DNA from: Anaerolineaceae bacterium
Lineage (GTDB): Bacteria > Chloroflexota > Anaerolineae > Aggregatilineales > Phototrophicaceae
Direction: 5' to 3'
Length of the DNA stretch: 64,000 bases
NCBI GenBank assembly: GCA_002699585.1
Contig: PABP01000035.1
Coordinates: 188,052-252,051, forward strand
Shown here piece after piece: positions 27,017 to 34,972 of this stretch; the stretch's first letter is position 1; the number at the start of each line of letters is the position of its first letter. A model generated the notes under the pieces. The model was not told the origin of the DNA, searched no databases, and saw only the letters and a program-made list of their open reading frames with translations. The translations under genes and the position numbers were made by a program.

Positions 27017-27703
27017 TTAATCCTCTACCACTGTTTCGCCCAGCGGCGGGATGGCGAGCACCATGCCCGGTCGGATGGCACGCGGGTTTGCCAAATTGTT
27101 CTTTCTGGCGATTAGCCGCCAATAGCTGGGATCGTTATATTCCAGTGCTGCAATGCTGCTGAGTGTTTCGCCACGGCGCACCATACGCTGCTTGGTGAAA
27201 TCGGGCGATTCCAGCTTGAACTCTTTAATCTGAGCTTCTAGCGTCTTATATTCCCGGAAAGAAACGGTGAGGGTTGCCCGCAGTGGGACACCCGTCGGGC
27301 TGAACAAGGTGTATTTACGCTGGATGCTTTCCACAACGGCCTGGAAAGACCGATCTTCCCCCCATACGAATTGAATGCGCGGCAGGGCATGTGTCTTGGG
27401 CTGTATTTTGATCAGTTGGTAAAAGGATTCCACGCGCTTATCGACACTGGTCGCACTTTCGCCCATGCCGTTGTCAGTTTCGTCAAAGAAGAGATCGAGC
27501 GTGAGCTTCTCGCTTTCACCGCGTACATACTGTTGCAAAGGCGAATCTAAACCAGGAATTCCAATCTCAGCGATGACAGCACTCTTGGACATTGTGTATT
27601 CAGTTGGGTTGAACTGTACGTCAAATTCTTCGGGCAAGCCGCGTGATTCATCTATGGCTTCCTTGTCGATGACGACAATTTTGGCGCGAGTTAGCTGCTG
27701 CAT
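27017..27703 (-). CDS. CIS tube-initiator/hub protein with LysM domain (Afp7-like)
   Basis: Protein of 228 residues. Residues about 1-165 are the CIS tube family (FDVQFNPTEYTMSKS, GESEKLTLDLFFDET, RIQFVWGEDRSFQAVV). A C-terminal LysM domain at about 173-222 reads RMVRRGETLSSIAALEY, then WRLIARKNNLANPRAIRPG. In related particles this protein joins the tube to the spike hub, corresponding to T4 gp53/gp54-type functions, with the LysM fold serving structure rather than peptidoglycan binding. It ends 4 bases before the gpD start. Confidence 0.92.
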   Translation of the reverse strand: MQQLTRAKIVVIDKEAIDESRGLPEEFDVQFNPTEYTMSKSAVIAEIGIPGLDSPLQQYVRGESEKLTLDLFFDETDNGMGESATSVDKRVESFYQLIKIQPKTHALPRIQFVWGEDRSFQAVVESIQRKYTLFSPTGVPLRATLTVSFREYKTLEAQIKEFKLESPDFTKQRMVRRGETLSSIAALEYNDPSYWRLIARKNNLANPRAIRPGMVLAIPPLGETVVED

Positions 27704-27711
27704 CTCTTATC

Positions 27712-27909
27712 TCACTCTTGAATGCCACGATGGGGCATGGCACTTTGTCGAATTGTGGTCGCTGCACTGTTTTGCGCCGCCTGACGCTCTTTCTCCTTCA
27801 TCCGTGCCATTATGAGATTGACCAACTTTTCGATTTGCTGGTCAGTATAAGGCAGGTCGCCGTCGAAAAAGGCAACTTCATTGGTCATTCTTTCCACATA
27901 CACAGCCAT
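27712..27909 (-). CDS. Small eCIS protein (65 aa), Afp6 position
   Basis: Protein of 65 residues between the tube 2 and LysM genes, where small conserved eCIS proteins (Afp6/Pvc6, DUF5908) are usually found. The sequence (VNLIMARMKEKERQAAQN) is a short amphipathic helix with a polar tail and does not clearly match DUF5908. The start overlaps the region just past the tube 2 stop (GGATTAACG before the ATG). It may be an assembly factor; the call rests on position and an uninterrupted frame in a tightly packed operon. Confidence 0.6.
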   Translation of the reverse strand: MAVYVERMTNEVAFFDGDLPYTDQQIEKLVNLIMARMKEKERQAAQNSAATTIRQSAMPHRGIQE

Positions 27910-27911
27910 CG

Positions 27912-28352
27912 TTAATCCACCAATTCCAATCCATGATGTACAAGTTCAAATGTTTCTACAGCGACATTGCTCTGGAGGGAGTTCAGGGATGGGCCAATCC
28001 ACTTAGTCGGAAAGGCTTCTCTGAATTCCCAGCGCATAGCAGTTGTCACGCCATCGTGTTCGAGCATTTCTATGCTGCCGCCCAGGCGTATGATCTTGCC
28101 TTGCATGATGTCCCAATACCAATCCCACAGAACACGGTCTACGATGCCACGCTTCAGCACAATATTGCTCTGCTTGGTGCGCGTCGGGAACTTGTGTACA
28201 TAAGTATTCAGCCCCCCTTCCATGAAGTCCTGCATCTCTGTGTCAAGTTGCAATCCAGTGACTTCACTAAAGCCGCCTGTACTCAGCCCAGAGATAGTGA
28301 CCTTGTAACGAAAAGCGATGAATGGGTCTGTACGATCTGCTGTTTCCGGCAT
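27912..28352 (-). CDS. eCIS tube protein 2 (gp19 family)
   Basis: Inner tube protein of 146 residues of the T4 gp19 family. Family marks: TDPFIAFRYKVTISGLSTGGFSEVTGL as an opening pattern, GGLNTYVHKFPTRTKQSNIVLKRG, and the late WRFREAFPTKW-type segment (here WEFREAFPTKWIGPSLNS). It is clearly related to tube protein 1 (30059-30502), sharing DPF-AF-YEVTI, GL, R-YTKD/IVDRVLW-W and PTKI/WSGPSLN. Having two tube genes, one for the main tube and one for a baseplate-proximal layer, is normal in eCIS. Confidence 0.93.
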   Translation of the reverse strand: MPETADRTDPFIAFRYKVTISGLSTGGFSEVTGLQLDTEMQDFMEGGLNTYVHKFPTRTKQSNIVLKRGIVDRVLWDWYWDIMQGKIIRLGGSIEMLEHDGVTTAMRWEFREAFPTKWIGPSLNSLQSNVAVETFELVHHGLELVD

Positions 28353-28356
28353 CGGG

Positions 28357-30000
28357 TTATCCTTCTATCAATTCTGTGCGGCCTTCTTGCCTGCCAATCC
28401 GCACGATTACAAATTCCGCAGGCCAGGGCGGCAGGAGACCGACTTCGCATATGAGGCGGCCTGCATCAATGTCATGAGGCTGTGTCGTCGTCTCATCACA
28501 TCGCACCGTAAATGCATCACCTGATGTTGCGCCTGAGAGCATCCTCCGTTCCCATAAACCTCCCAGAAATTGACGAATGATTCGCGTGATTTCGCTGGCG
28601 AGGTTTAAGTCGTTCGGTTCAAAGACCGTCCATTGGGTTTGCTCATCAATGGCTTCGGCGATCATCGTGATTAAGCGCCGTACATTGATGTAGCGCCACA
28701 GCGAATCGCTGCTGAGAGTGAAGGAATCGATCAAGCGGATGCCGCCAGCCGGAACAGCGCGAATCGAATTGATGCGCTTCTCTCGTAACAACACGTGGCT
28801 GGTGTCGTCGAGAACCATAACGACATCTTTGACATCTTCCATATCGACATTGGCAGGTGCTTGATGCACGCCAACTGTCAGGTCGGTGTTGGCATAGACG
28901 CCTGCGGCGTGCCCGGACGGGGGCACATTGAAATTATCGTTGTCACAGACTGGGCAGTTGACCGTCAGCCAGGGGAAGTACAGCGCCGCATACCGTGTAT
29001 CATATTTGAGCCGCCAGTTAATGACCGCTTGTGGAACCGTGTCATTGGGGCGCACATCAAGGATGGCGAAGCGATCTTTGAGCTGTTCACAATGACGTAT
29101 CATGGCCTGCTGCAATGCTTCGATTTCGTCATCCGAAAAAGGATAGGCGAATTCGGGTGGTGACGGTGGCAGCAGTTCTACGTAATCTTCGGGTAGTTCG
29201 ATCACCGAACAGGGAATGTCGCGTTCTTTTTTACGTGGCGGCACGTACTCTGGTTTGGGCATGATATCGGGTATGGCGATGATACTGACTTCATCAATGA
29301 CTTCCAGCGCACGCAAACCCCAGCGCACATTGATCGGTGCGCCGTCGCCAGAAATGTGTGTCGCGCCCATGGTCGCCAAACCATCACATCCCCCGCGCAT
29401 CGCCCCTGCATTGATATGCCACTCATCGTCTAGCGACATCGTTCCCATCAGGTAATTTGGCGTACTTTCCGCCATCTGCACCAGAAAGGACTGGCTGTCG
29501 CCATGCTCGAACACGGTTGCGATATAGCGTTCATCGGCAGGGTTCAAGCTGAGGAGTGACCAGCCTTCCTGTGTGCCGTCGCGTAGTTGCAAAGAAAGGT
29601 TGAAGCGGTCTTCATTGACGCGCTGCATCGTGACTATGAGGTCATTGGCCCAACTGCCGGGGCTGGCGGCTTCTAGCTGCCACTGCCGATTGGTGGCAAC
29701 GTCCTGAATCCTGATGCCCGCAGTCTGTGCCATATTCGGGTCGGCAACGCGCACGACCCAGCATTCCGCACCGCCATTGGCGAAGAAACCGCGAACCGCA
29801 TACCCCAGATAGCCCTGCGGCGTTGGCTCACCATACAGGCTGACATACTGCGTCCAACTGGCGATTTTATGTGCTTCATGAAGGGGCCCGCGTGCCGCGA
29901 TCCCCACAAACCCGGCGATGTCTGTCCGCCGGGGTGTGAGGATATGCGGGTGGCTGTCGTACCACTCGAAGTAAACATCGGGTTTAGGATAAGTTGGCAT
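28357..30000 (-). CDS. eCIS tail sheath protein 2
   Basis: Contractile sheath protein of 547 residues. It opens with MPTYPKPDVYFEWYDSHP and a GFVGIAARGPLHEA motif, and ends in the conserved sheath C-terminal domain: GGIRLIDSFTLSSDSLWRYINVRR as pattern, VFEPNDLNLASEITRIIRQFL, then DAGRLICEVGLLPPWPAEFVI. It differs from sheath 1 in an extended middle with CPVCDNDN, a possible metal-binding pair. The second sheath usually forms a baseplate- or cap-proximal ring. The ATG at 30000 follows a 13-bp tandem repeat. Confidence 0.93.
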   Translation of the reverse strand: MPTYPKPDVYFEWYDSHPHILTPRRTDIAGFVGIAARGPLHEAHKIASWTQYVSLYGEPTPQGYLGYAVRGFFANGGAECWVVRVADPNMAQTAGIRIQDVATNRQWQLEAASPGSWANDLIVTMQRVNEDRFNLSLQLRDGTQEGWSLLSLNPADERYIATVFEHGDSQSFLVQMAESTPNYLMGTMSLDDEWHINAGAMRGGCDGLATMGATHISGDGAPINVRWGLRALEVIDEVSIIAIPDIMPKPEYVPPRKKERDIPCSVIELPEDYVELLPPSPPEFAYPFSDDEIEALQQAMIRHCEQLKDRFAILDVRPNDTVPQAVINWRLKYDTRYAALYFPWLTVNCPVCDNDNFNVPPSGHAAGVYANTDLTVGVHQAPANVDMEDVKDVVMVLDDTSHVLLREKRINSIRAVPAGGIRLIDSFTLSSDSLWRYINVRRLITMIAEAIDEQTQWTVFEPNDLNLASEITRIIRQFLGGLWERRMLSGATSGDAFTVRCDETTTQPHDIDAGRLICEVGLLPPWPAEFVIVRIGRQEGRTELIEG

Positions 30001-30026
30001 TCAGCGATTCCTGTCAGCGATTCCTG
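30001..30026. repeat. 13-bp tandem repeat before sheath 2 start
   Basis: The 13-bp unit TCAGCGATTCCTG occurs twice in direct succession, 30001-30013 and 30014-30026, immediately upstream of the sheath 2 start codon on the minus strand. It is probably a simple local duplication; it separates the start from any canonical ribosome binding site and could affect the amount of sheath 2 made relative to tube 1. Confidence 0.8.
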
Positions 30027-30058
30027 ATAATCTTCTACTTGGTATGGCCTGCCGTTAT

Positions 30059-30502
30059 TTAGCCAGCGGCTTCTAGCACAAGGCTCTCAACAACAAGCTC
30101 CAGCGATTCGAGGGCGACTTCGTTGTTCTTAGCATTCAACGAAGGCCCTGAGATTTTGGTAGGCCATGCGTTATCGAAGTTCCAGGTAAGCACGGGTTCA
30201 TGGGCTTCGTTGAGCAGCGTGATTGAGCCGGATTCGCGTTGAATATCGCCTTCGCGCACCCGGTCGTGCCACGTCCACAACGCCAAATCCTTTGTGTAAC
30301 CGCGCTTGAACGTGATATTGCTGTATGAGGTTAGCCCGACCAGTTTCCGGACGGTGTTCGGTTCATCCCCATTGCGGTATTCGATGGGGGCTATGGTGCG
30401 ATCAAGTCCCGCGATCTCGGAGCAGCCGAATTTCATGCTGCCGATCGTGACTTCATAGTTAAACGCGGGGAACGGGTCATTTCGATTACCAGTTTCAGCC
30501 AT
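30059..30502 (-). CDS. eCIS tube protein 1 (gp19 family)
   Basis: Main inner tube candidate, 147 residues. Family marks: NRNDPFPAFNYEVTIGSMKFG, then GLDRTIAPIEYRNG, NTVRKLVGLTSYSNITFKRG, and FDNAWPTKISGPSLNAKNNEVALESLELV at the end (pattern only). A strong AGGAGA lies 6 bases before the ATG. It directly follows sheath 1, so sheath and tube are coexpressed at high level. A homologous second tube gene lies at 27912-28352. Confidence 0.93.
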   Translation of the reverse strand: MAETGNRNDPFPAFNYEVTIGSMKFGCSEIAGLDRTIAPIEYRNGDEPNTVRKLVGLTSYSNITFKRGYTKDLALWTWHDRVREGDIQRESGSITLLNEAHEPVLTWNFDNAWPTKISGPSLNAKNNEVALESLELVVESLVLEAAG

Positions 30503-30537
30503 TTTTTATCTCCTTAAAGTTTGGTTAAGCCACCCGA

Positions 30538-32064
30538 CTATGCGTCAGCTTCTGCTGTCTTCTGGCTAATACGGAAAATGACGAATTCCGCAGGCTTGAC
30601 TGGCGCAATGCCGATGTAACAAATGAGCCTTCCGTTGTCGATGTCGTCCTGGGTCATGGTGGTGCGGTCGCAGCGGACGAAGAACGCTTCTTGCTGTGTC
30701 CGGCCCAAGAGCGCACCGCTGCGCCATACGCCATTGAGGAAGCTGGTAATGGTGCGCGTGACATCGCCCCATGTTCCGTAATCATTGGGTTCAAATACGA
30801 CCCACTGAGTGCCTTCTATGATCGATTCTTCGACAAAGATGAACAGGCGGCGAACGTTGACGTACTTCCACATGCCATCGCTGGACATGGTACGCGCACC
30901 CCACAAACGGATGCCGCGCCCGTCGGAACGGAAATCTCGAATACAGTTGATGCCCTGTGGATTGAGGATGTCCTGCATCGCCGCTGTCACCGGGAATTCC
31001 AGATTGCGGGCGCTGCGTACAACTTCGTTGGCAGGGGCTTTATGAACACCGCGCGTAATATCGGTGCGTGCCATGATGCCAGCTATATGACCGCTGGGCG
31101 GAACGAGCCGCGTGGTATTGAAGGCCGCATCGTAAATCCTGATCCAGGGATAGTAGTAAGCCGCATAGCTGGTATCGTTAGTGACCCCAACGTTGGTGAC
31201 ATTACTCTGTCCCTGTACGCCGGATACAACGCCGAAACGATCTTTTAGGCTCTCACACTGGTTGATAACGTTGTCCGATAGCGTCTCCAGGCCGTTGCGG
31301 ACTTCATCAGGAACCACCAATATGGCGACTTCATCGACCATTTCAATGGCTCTCAGGCCGTTACTCCGGCCTAATGGCTCGGTTTCTGGGAATTGCGGCG
31401 TTTGGATGATCGCGTTGTAGGTGCCAATATAATCTGCTGGCACAAGCGGTTGTGCGCCATCATTGCCACCAGCCATCGGTGCATAGCCCGCATCAGCCGG
31501 TCGCGCCGGATTGTTGCTCCAGGCAACGCGCACTAGGTTCGAGCCGGAGTTGATGACGATTTCCGCATTGTTGCTTGCACCCACTGTCGCGGAAAGGTTG
31601 TCGAAATCTTCTATGATTTCGAACACATTGTCAGCTGGGTTGGCATTTGGGTCGCGCTTATAACCAATTAGCACTCTGAACTGATCGGCGGCTTTATTTT
31701 TGGCGGGTTCAATGCTGATTTCTACCAGGTTGCCCCATGCACCGCGTCCAATCGCCCATATAGTCAGCTCGCCGATGACGAGTGTCGCAACTTGAGCACC
31801 AGTACCCACCACTCGGCTGACAAAACAGCGCACGCCTCCATTATCGAAGAACCCTTGTATCGCGTAAGAGAGGTACGACCGATTTGGATCATGCCCCCCA
31901 TATCGCCGTTGATACTCTAACCAGCTCGCGATGAGTTGCGGTGGTTCTGGACCGCGTTCAGCCGGACCAACGAAGCCCGCTGTACTGGTTCCAACGCCTT
32001 CGATTGGTCGTGGCCCCGTCGCAATTTCTTCGACATAGACACCGGGGGATAAATACTCAGGCAT
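30538..32064 (-). CDS. eCIS tail sheath protein 1
   Basis: Contractile sheath protein of 508 residues, probably the main sheath subunit. It begins MPEYLSPGVYVEEIATGPRP and GVGTSTAGFVGPAERGP, and ends with the sheath handshake region: GRGIRLWGARTMSSDGMW, YVNVRRLFIFVEESI, GTQWVVFEPNDYGTW, and DIDNGRLICYIGIAPVKPAEFVIF. AAGGAG lies about 7 bases before the ATG. In eCIS the main sheath is followed by its tube gene, as here. Confidence 0.95.
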   Translation of the reverse strand: MPEYLSPGVYVEEIATGPRPIEGVGTSTAGFVGPAERGPEPPQLIASWLEYQRRYGGHDPNRSYLSYAIQGFFDNGGVRCFVSRVVGTGAQVATLVIGELTIWAIGRGAWGNLVEISIEPAKNKAADQFRVLIGYKRDPNANPADNVFEIIEDFDNLSATVGASNNAEIVINSGSNLVRVAWSNNPARPADAGYAPMAGGNDGAQPLVPADYIGTYNAIIQTPQFPETEPLGRSNGLRAIEMVDEVAILVVPDEVRNGLETLSDNVINQCESLKDRFGVVSGVQGQSNVTNVGVTNDTSYAAYYYPWIRIYDAAFNTTRLVPPSGHIAGIMARTDITRGVHKAPANEVVRSARNLEFPVTAAMQDILNPQGINCIRDFRSDGRGIRLWGARTMSSDGMWKYVNVRRLFIFVEESIIEGTQWVVFEPNDYGTWGDVTRTITSFLNGVWRSGALLGRTQQEAFFVRCDRTTMTQDDIDNGRLICYIGIAPVKPAEFVIFRISQKTAEADA

Positions 32065-32089
32065 GTGTTTTTCTCCTTAATACGTATAC

Positions 32090-33088
32090 TTAATCGTCAC
32101 GCGAGGTGTCAGATGAATCGGATGTGGAAGAGTCCGTCTGATCAGATGAGGTGGCTGGATTGGTGCTTGGCTCTTGATCGCCGTTGGCTGCGTCACCATC
32201 GGCTGCATCATCAGCATTCTCATGTTCCTCTAGCATTTCGCGTGCTTCGTCCAAACGGCCTTCTTGCATCTCGTCTAACTTATCTCTATCGACTTGCAGT
32301 TCTTGTTCCATGCGGTCGATTCTGCCAGCTAGACACACATAGTCATCGAGCAGCCCATATAGCTTGCTGACGCATTTGGTTTGCTGCGCGTAACGGTCTT
32401 TTACGCTTGCGAATTCGGGGTCGCTTAACTGCAGGTAAGTGTTGTTAGCGTCTGTCAATTTGACGACGGCGTTATAGGCCGTGACCATATCGTCGTCAGC
32501 AAAGGCTTGATTGGCGGTGGCTGTCCATTCGGTGATTTGGTCGGGCTTCGCCTTAAAATCTTCAATATGCTTGTTCCACGCTGCCAGGATGTCCTTGAGG
32601 GCTTCGTCAATCTTATTGAGCCGTACCTTCAGGCTTTTTGTCGGTTGGCTTGATGTGTTGGATGAGGTGCTTGATGCAGCCGTATCGTCGTCACACGGGT
32701 CATTGCCCTCATCATTGCCATCGCCATCTAAATCTTTGCGAACATCTTTCAGGGCAGTTTCTTGAGCCTTGATCTTGTCCTCAAAATCTGCGATGTGTTT
32801 ATCCAGTTTCTTGAAAACGCTATCTAGCGCATCTCGGTCTTCCTGGTCGAACTGTCCCCAAAGTGCATCAATGCGGGCATTGGTGACGCTGACCTCGACT
32901 GCGACAGAGGCTTGTTTGGCAAAGACCTCTGACCACAGGTTTTCAAGCGCTTTGCCGACTTCTTCGACAGTCTTCAACTTCTCGGTGACATCTTTGAGCG
33001 TGCTCTGGCGGGTAGGCTGATGGGTAAAAACAGCCTGTTGCTTCAGTAATTCGGATTGAAACTGTTCGATTGCATCTTGATCCAGCAT
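32090..33088 (-). CDS. Unrecognised acidic coiled-coil protein in eCIS operon
   Basis: Protein of 332 residues that I do not recognise. It is rich in Asp, Lys, Gln and Ala and is mostly predicted helix: heptad-like stretches at about 40-115 (ALDSVFKKLDKHIADFEDKI) and 170-290. Two linkers are low complexity and acidic: DLDGDGNDEGNDPCDDD near residue 120 and an Asp/Ser/Thr-rich tail. No signal peptide or membrane segment. It lies between the DUF4255/CarboxypepD-like pair and sheath 1, so it may be a cap, chaperone or rod-length component. Confidence 0.6.
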   Translation of the reverse strand: MLDQDAIEQFQSELLKQQAVFTHQPTRQSTLKDVTEKLKTVEEVGKALENLWSEVFAKQASVAVEVSVTNARIDALWGQFDQEDRDALDSVFKKLDKHIADFEDKIKAQETALKDVRKDLDGDGNDEGNDPCDDDTAASSTSSNTSSQPTKSLKVRLNKIDEALKDILAAWNKHIEDFKAKPDQITEWTATANQAFADDDMVTAYNAVVKLTDANNTYLQLSDPEFASVKDRYAQQTKCVSKLYGLLDDYVCLAGRIDRMEQELQVDRDKLDEMQEGRLDEAREMLEEHENADDAADGDAANGDQEPSTNPATSSDQTDSSTSDSSDTSRDD

Positions 33089-33117
33089 TGCTTCTCACTC
33101 CTCAACCTGCTGCCTAA

Positions 33118-34014
33118 TCAAAAAATAAATGGCGGCACAGTCCCGATCATGTTGGGCTGCACCGGAACATTGTTTTGTACTTGTTCGGATCCATCCGGCT
33201 TAATTGCGATGACACTGACCGTGTTGGGTGGTGTTTGCTCAAAGTAAAAATGCCAGTTACCCTCATCATCTGTTGTTACGGTGTCGGCTAGAGTTAGCAC
33301 GACAATTTCGATATTGGGGATGCCTGTACCGTCAGCTGTTTGGACGCGACCTTCCAGGCTGGTTTGTAAAACGACGGTAGATTGTCCGCGTATTAGGGGA
33401 ACTGTGATGACCTGTACAGGCGCATTTTCTGGGGGCGTTATGCGGAGGCTGACATTGCGCGAGGTTAACTCGCGGGAGAACCCGAATATCCATTCACCCG
33501 TATTGTCTGTGATGAATGTTTTGCCATCATTTGGCAGGTCAACGGTGACGTTTTCTTTGCCCTTCCCGTTGTAAGCACGCCAGATGCCGCGCATGACTGT
33601 TGAACGCCGCGAGAAGGGGTACAGGGCATTCGGTTCCAGATCAATCACATATGGTTGTGTCGGATTGGGCAGTCTGATCTGCTGTTCAACAGGTTTGTAG
33701 AAGTCGCTTTCCACAAGCAGAATATAATTGCCGGGAGCTAGCAAACCGCGTGATTGCCATTTCTGCGATTTGTTCGTTGAATGATACCGATTGTAGAAAA
33801 TGAAATATCCGCTGATGTTTCGCATGATAATCAGTTCTAATGGCTTTGGCAGGGCGACCGTCCCGTTCGGCGTGACTTCCGCGATGATCTTGAAGCGAAT
33901 CGTGCCCAGCACTGGTGGTATTTCGCCATACAGCTTGCTTTCGTAGGCAAAGGTATCGCGCAAGTCCAGGGTTAAATCACTGCGTATGGTGCGGAATTCG
34001 TGGGCAAAATTCAT
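33118..34014 (-). CDS. Carboxypeptidase-regulatory-like beta-sandwich protein in eCIS operon
   Basis: Protein of 298 residues. Two beta-sandwich modules of the carboxypeptidase regulatory/transthyretin-like type are visible: RSTVMRGIWRAYNGKGKENV followed by TFITDNTGEWIFGF at about 140-185, and LEGRVQTADGTGIPNIEIVV followed by TTDDEGNWHFYF at about 225-270. The N-terminal 130 residues contain a third, diverged beta unit with LLAPGNYILLVESD. It overlaps the DUF4255 gene by 4 bases (ATGA). DUF4255 and such Ig-like modules are fused in some eCIS, so it may decorate the distal end. Confidence 0.72.
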   Translation of the reverse strand: MNFAHEFRTIRSDLTLDLRDTFAYESKLYGEIPPVLGTIRFKIIAEVTPNGTVALPKPLELIIMRNISGYFIFYNRYHSTNKSQKWQSRGLLAPGNYILLVESDFYKPVEQQIRLPNPTQPYVIDLEPNALYPFSRRSTVMRGIWRAYNGKGKENVTVDLPNDGKTFITDNTGEWIFGFSRELTSRNVSLRITPPENAPVQVITVPLIRGQSTVVLQTSLEGRVQTADGTGIPNIEIVVLTLADTVTTDDEGNWHFYFEQTPPNTVSVIAIKPDGSEQVQNNVPVQPNMIGTVPPFIF

Positions 34015-34619
34015 GAGAGGCGGCCTGTCTGCTGGAGTGCTTCGGGTGAATCGCTGTAGGCATCGCGCCGTTCGATGACGCGGGCTGTTGAAGCGATTTG
34101 CTGCGAATCAATCAACGAGACTTTGACTTGATAGCAAACAGACAAACGGTACGGCTCACGCAGAGATTCCCAAATGCGCGTGAGTTCTTCCAAACTCAGG
34201 CGGCAAAGAATGACGCGCAGTTCTTCATTAATTTCGCCTGTGTTGTCTTGCAGCACAACGATGGCGTTGTCATAAAGGGTTTGCATCGTCCGACCCATAA
34301 TCAAATGATCGGCTTCACCCGTTTCTCCAAAGGGCGTAACCAAATAGTAGAAGTTCAAAGCCAATGGGGGGAAGCGTCGTTCTGTATCCACAGCGGTACG
34401 CATCATAGGCTGATTCTTCATGAACTCGTTTTCAGTAATCTGATACAGCCAGAGGGACAGTCGATTTGAGGAGTCGCGGGCAGTTTCCGTTGGATTCGTG
34501 AAGACAATCGTTTGTTCGGTATTGACGATAGCGCGAATAACGGGATCCACTGCAAAGGATTCCCATAGTATTTGCCGTAGTATTTTTGACGTTTCAGCAA
34601 TTATTGCGTAATTACTCAT
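34011..34619 (-). CDS. DUF4255 protein, eCIS tail terminator (Pvc16/Afp16-like)
   Basis: Protein of 202 residues matching the N-terminal domain of Pvc16/Afp16: NYAIIAETSKILRQILWES, then LSLWLYQITENEFMKNQP, PLALNFYYLVTPFG, and LIMGRTMQTLYDNAIVVL. In PVC and Afp this protein caps and terminates the tube and sheath. It is the first gene of the 30.5-kb operon, and the SARP-type promoter lies about 150 bases upstream of its ATG. Many contractile injection clusters place it last; leading the operon is common in Chloroflexota and actinobacteria as far as I recall. Confidence 0.9.
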   Translation of the reverse strand: MSNYAIIAETSKILRQILWESFAVDPVIRAIVNTEQTIVFTNPTETARDSSNRLSLWLYQITENEFMKNQPMMRTAVDTERRFPPLALNFYYLVTPFGETGEADHLIMGRTMQTLYDNAIVVLQDNTGEINEELRVILCRLSLEELTRIWESLREPYRLSVCYQVKVSLIDSQQIASTARVIERRDAYSDSPEALQQTGRLS

Positions 34620-34766
34620 GGCTGATAATTTCTTTGAGAGCGCTTATTTGCCAGGTCGTGATATGGTGTCGTGACATGCTATCCAGTCGTGATAGCCAGC
34701 GTAGAATCCCTGGCATCATTAGCGACTACTTTTTGTGATATAGGATGTTATGACCCTTTTCTAGTC

Positions 34767-34820
34767 AGTATATGGAGCGCGCTCACACTGCTCTCACAGC
34801 CTCATCACATGGCAATCACC
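34767..34820 (-). promoter_or_regulatory. SARP-type promoter of the eCIS operon
   Basis: On the minus strand, GGTGA (34820-34816) and three TGTGA units (34809, 34798, 34787 as first bases) recur with an exact 11-base period. If the unit is a heptamer, spacers are 4 bases. Eight bases after the last heptamer lies TATACT (34772-34767), a good -10 box. Heptamers every 11 bases ending 8-10 bases before the -10 is the known architecture of SARP binding sites. The start codon of the first eCIS gene is about 150 bases further on, and a SARP/BTAD gene lies immediately upstream. Confidence 0.75.
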
Positions 34821-34922
34821 GGGCGTGCTTTTCTTGCATAAATTGCGTGCAAATCTCAAAATTGGGGGAAAAGCATGGGATTATTAAAGGGTATTTAGGG
34901 TTGTTTAGCGTTATTAAGGAAT

Positions 34923-34950
34923 CAAAAAGGCGCACTGCTGCGCCTCGGTA
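34923..34950 (-). terminator. Rho-independent terminator after the SARP gene
   Basis: On the minus strand AGGCGCA-GCAG-TGCGCCT forms a 7-bp GC-rich stem with a 4-base loop (34945-34928), followed directly by TTTTT. It lies 27 bases after the SARP gene stop and about 105 bases before the SARP-type repeats, so it separates the regulator transcript from the eCIS operon. Confidence 0.85.
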
Positions 34951-34972
34951 GGGTGGGCATTATGTAAGAGCA

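Noticed and set aside
4097-34619. Prophage interpretation of the tail-like operon
   Set aside because: No capsid, portal, terminase, holin or lysin genes; the AAA ATPase, DUF4157 and DUF4255 genes mark it as eCIS.
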